A stretch of DNA of 31,909 bases from a virus: positions 1-31,909 of the IMG/VR virus record IMGVR_UViG_3300009177_000087. One strand, given 5' to 3'. Made by a program: the position numbers and the translations under genes. Below, piece after piece: positions 30,036-31,909 of this stretch. Each line of letters begins with the position of its first letter. Within the stretch, counting starts at the first letter, position 1. The notes under the pieces are model-generated. The model was not told the origin of the DNA. It did not search any database and saw nothing but the letters and a program-made list of their open reading frames with translations.

Positions 30036-30180
30036 AATGGCTCTCCTGTGTTGATAGTGGTCGTTGGACTACTAGGAACACGGAGACCAGTTCAACCTTG
30101 CAACGATCGGTTAAACTAAATTCGCCGAGTATAAGCCCGTTTCGTCTGTGCGCTTCCGGGCCTTCCTAAACTTGCTGCGA

Positions 30181-31251
30181 CTAGCGCTTCCTTCTGGTAT
30201 CCCTGCTGATGATCTGGTCGAAAACGACGGCGGCGTCCTCGATACTTCCAGATTTGCTAAGTTGCTTAGATGCCTGTTGAAAACCCCTAGTTGCTACCTT
30301 GGCGCGGGGTTGACCGCCTCCGGTTGGAACCGGCTTCGCGCCGTTGCCCTGTCGAACAGGGGTCGGCCGCGAGGCCATGATCCTGTCGTATTTCGATGCC
30401 TTGAGAAGAACCTGCAGCATTCTGCTGTCGTATACCTGCGAAAGCTCCTCCTCCGTAAAGCCCTGTACAAGGGCAGTTCGGCGCATCGCCTGAAGGTCTT
30501 TCTGCTTACGCTTCGGGTCCGTCGCCCAATGCTTGGTGTTGGCCCGATCAAATTTCTTGGCCTCCTCCTCGGCATAGGCCGAAAGCTGGACAGCATCACT
30601 CTTCTGGCGCTCTGCAGCGGCCTCTCCGAGCTTGTCCTGCAGCGTCTTCCGGAACCCACGAACCTGATCGTAGTATTTCTGAACCTCGCGAGCTTTGATC
30701 GGGTCCTTCTTGAACTCCTCGTCCCAGTTCGGTTCAGGCGGGACCAGCGTCGAAAGATATCCCTCGATCTCCTTCGCAATGTTCATCGAGTATTCGTAAT
30801 TGTGAACGGCGTCGGCGGCAGTCCGTTGGATGATTTTCTTGGCCTCGTCGACCTCGTTCATCCTCTGATGGAATGTTTGGGTACGTACGTACCCTTCGAG
30901 GGCCTCCTTAAGCGGTACTGTCTGCTCTTTACCGTCAACCATGACGGTAAACTCCTTAGATAGAAGCTCCGCATCGGGGCCTTCCTGATCTTCCTCGTCA
31001 GGCTCCTCGTCAACTTCTTCACCGACTTCATCATCTTCTTCCTCGCCGTCCTCAGTATAAACCTCCGGAGGCTCGTCATCGTCGCCGGGGGCTCGGGCGG
31101 GGGAATCGTCGTCCGTCTCTAGTTCACCGAGGCGCTCAAACATGCGCTCGGGCGGACCAGAACTATCCTCTTTCGGTGCCCTTGCGGGCCTCGACTCAGA
31201 GGCGATATCGTTATCAAACGCCTTCGCGGCGTCGTCTATTGGATCAGCCAT
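30181..31251 (-). CDS. Acidic scaffolding protein
   Basis: A 356-residue protein. Residues 1-100 are extremely acidic and disordered (DDDEPPEVYTEDGEEEDDE). The centre is coiled-coil, and the C-terminal third is basic (GNGAKPVPTGGGQPRAK). This acidic-coil-basic layout directly before the capsid gene marks a phage scaffold. ATG 31251 overlaps the upstream stop. Between it and the capsid gene (30036-30180) I see only a weak hairpin and no further gene. Confidence 0.8.
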   Translation of the reverse strand: MADPIDDAAKAFDNDIASESRPARAPKEDSSGPPERMFERLGELETDDDSPARAPGDDDEPPEVYTEDGEEEDDEVGEEVDEEPDEEDQEGPDAELLSKEFTVMVDGKEQTVPLKEALEGYVRTQTFHQRMNEVDEAKKIIQRTAADAVHNYEYSMNIAKEIEGYLSTLVPPEPNWDEEFKKDPIKAREVQKYYDQVRGFRKTLQDKLGEAAAERQKSDAVQLSAYAEEEAKKFDRANTKHWATDPKRKQKDLQAMRRTALVQGFTEEELSQVYDSRMLQVLLKASKYDRIMASRPTPVRQGNGAKPVPTGGGQPRAKVATRGFQQASKQLSKSGSIEDAAVVFDQIISRDTRRKR

Positions 31252-31519
31252 TTCTTGGTTTCCCGCTGTATTTTTTGCGCATTTTGCTGTCTGTTACCAT
31301 CGACTCAACGCTAGCCCGAAAATCCTGAAGAACCTTAAGGCTCGTATGCGCCGTCACAGCTTCGTCGCTGCCTATCGGCGAATTTTCGAGGATATTGATA
31401 TACATCTCCCGTAACGCCGTGAAAGATTCCAAGATATGTGCATCGTTGAGCAGTGCCAACGCCGAAGCGGCGCGTTCATCAACCTCGTAATCACTACGCT
31501 CCGGTGTCGGGTGGGGCAT
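31244..31519 (-). CDS. Small conserved head-region protein
   Basis: A 91-residue, helical protein (NDAHILESFTALREMYINIL). ATG 31519 overlaps the upstream frame by 26 bases and its stop overlaps the scaffold start. The place between portal and scaffold genes is typical for a small head-assembly protein. Not recognised. Confidence 0.6.
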   Translation of the reverse strand: MPHPTPERSDYEVDERAASALALLNDAHILESFTALREMYINILENSPIGSDEAVTAHTSLKVLQDFRASVESMVTDSKMRKKYSGKPRNG

Positions 31520-31909
31520 CTGCTACCTGTTGTGCCGTGTCCTGTGCTTGCTGCGCGATGTCAGCCTGTTGCTGGCCCTGCTGAATGTCGGCGTGGGTCT
31601 TCAGGATGCCCGCGTCGGTGCTCGCGGCCTCGTTGTCAATTTTATCGAGGGCGTTGGCGACGTTTGCCATTTGGAGAAGGGTTCCATCGACGTGCTCGCC
31701 CCATTGGCCTTCGAGGGCAGCCGAATCGAGTATCCCCTTAACAGTGAGCTGATCTCTGCGGAAATCATCGTCGACACGTAGCTTGCGATCCTGGAAGTCG
31801 GCCTTAGAGATTTCCGACGCTGTCTTCGAGCGAGTCTTCTCCATTTCGGCTTGGGCGAGCATAAGTGCCGGGTCGGGTTCTTTCGGCGTCTGCGCAATCT
31901 GCGCCATAA
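31494..31909 (-). CDS. C-terminus of a larger protein, probably the portal (truncated at window edge)
   Basis: The frame is open to the right edge. Residues resemble the disordered helical C-terminal tail of a podovirus/SU10-type portal: EPDPALMLAQAEMEKTRSK and a Gln/Ala-rich end (QQGQQQADIAQQAQDTAQQ). The ATG at 31907 is likely internal. Portal identity rests on composition and position upstream of the scaffold, so it is tentative. Confidence 0.5.
   Translation of the reverse strand, partial: MAQIAQTPKEPDPALMLAQAEMEKTRSKTASEISKADFQDRKLRVDDDFRRDQLTVKGILDSAALEGQWGEHVDGTLLQMANVANALDKIDNEAASTDAGILKTHADIQQGQQQADIAQQAQDTAQQVADAPPDTGA

Noticed and set aside
29085-30119. 344-aa plus-strand frame antisense to the major capsid gene
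   Set aside because: Low-complexity shadow of the capsid frame, no ribosome site, no family resemblance.
30148-30963. 271-aa plus-strand frame antisense to the scaffold gene
   Set aside because: Shadow of the scaffold codons (Leu/Arg-rich), whose own sense frame has the expected scaffold layout.
1-31909. CRISPR arrays, tRNA genes, integrase or attachment sites
   Set aside because: None seen; no spaced direct repeats of CRISPR type and no recombinase motif.

Overview
The window looks like most of the genome of a lytic tailed phage of a Gram-negative, probably proteobacterial, host. I infer this from moderately high GC, sigma70-type promoters, dense overlapping genes and a lipoprotein with a classical lipobox. 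There is no integrase, tRNA, rRNA or CRISPR array. The capsid and adaptor proteins look like the SU10/short-tailed type. The portal is represented only by its C-terminus at the right edge, and the terminase is not in the window. GTG and TTG starts are common.

Left half (1-12942, almost all + strand), early and replication genes: a block of small early proteins (zinc ribbon, HTH and unknowns); a lone acidic minus-strand gene facing away from the rest across a promoter/iteron region (1387-1685); a PrimPol-helicase; a basic protein; a strong candidate for an Acb2-type cyclic-nucleotide sponge (anti-CBASS); a coiled-coil protein; a 37-aa membrane peptide; a possible ssDNA-binding protein; a secreted protein. 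Then comes what reads as a complete 2-aminoadenine (Z) genome module: DpoZ, MazZ, PurZ and DatZ, interspersed with a VRR-NUC-like nuclease, a DUF6378 protein and an SNF2 helicase. By established Z-phage biochemistry, MazZ supplies dGMP, PurZ adds aspartate to it, host PurB and kinases finish dZTP, DatZ destroys dATP, and DpoZ polymerises with Z. The genome would then resist many restriction enzymes.

Right half (12939-31909, all - strand), virion genes, read from high to low coordinate: portal C-terminus, small head protein, acidic scaffold, SU10-like major capsid protein, small basic protein, lipoprotein, DUF3309 membrane peptide, adaptor, tail proteins, collar-type fibre, 59-aa membrane protein, large tail protein, S74-chaperone protein. 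Next are three tandem paralogues with an ADP-ribosyltransferase-like (ART) core, two peptidoglycan-hydrolase-like proteins and two very large Ala/Pro/Lys-rich proteins that look like ejected internal virion proteins. Nearly every junction is an ATGA/TAATG-type overlap, so this is one long operon. It converges on the left operon with overlapping stop codons at 12939-12942.

The most interesting items are the Z module, the tandem ART-like paralogues with a shared N-terminal leader (possible virion-delivered effectors), the Acb2-like sponge, a family of eight near-identical extended -10 promoters, GCGTAYGG iterons before the PrimPol gene, and a roughly ten-fold excess of the heptamer CCGAAAG on both strands.
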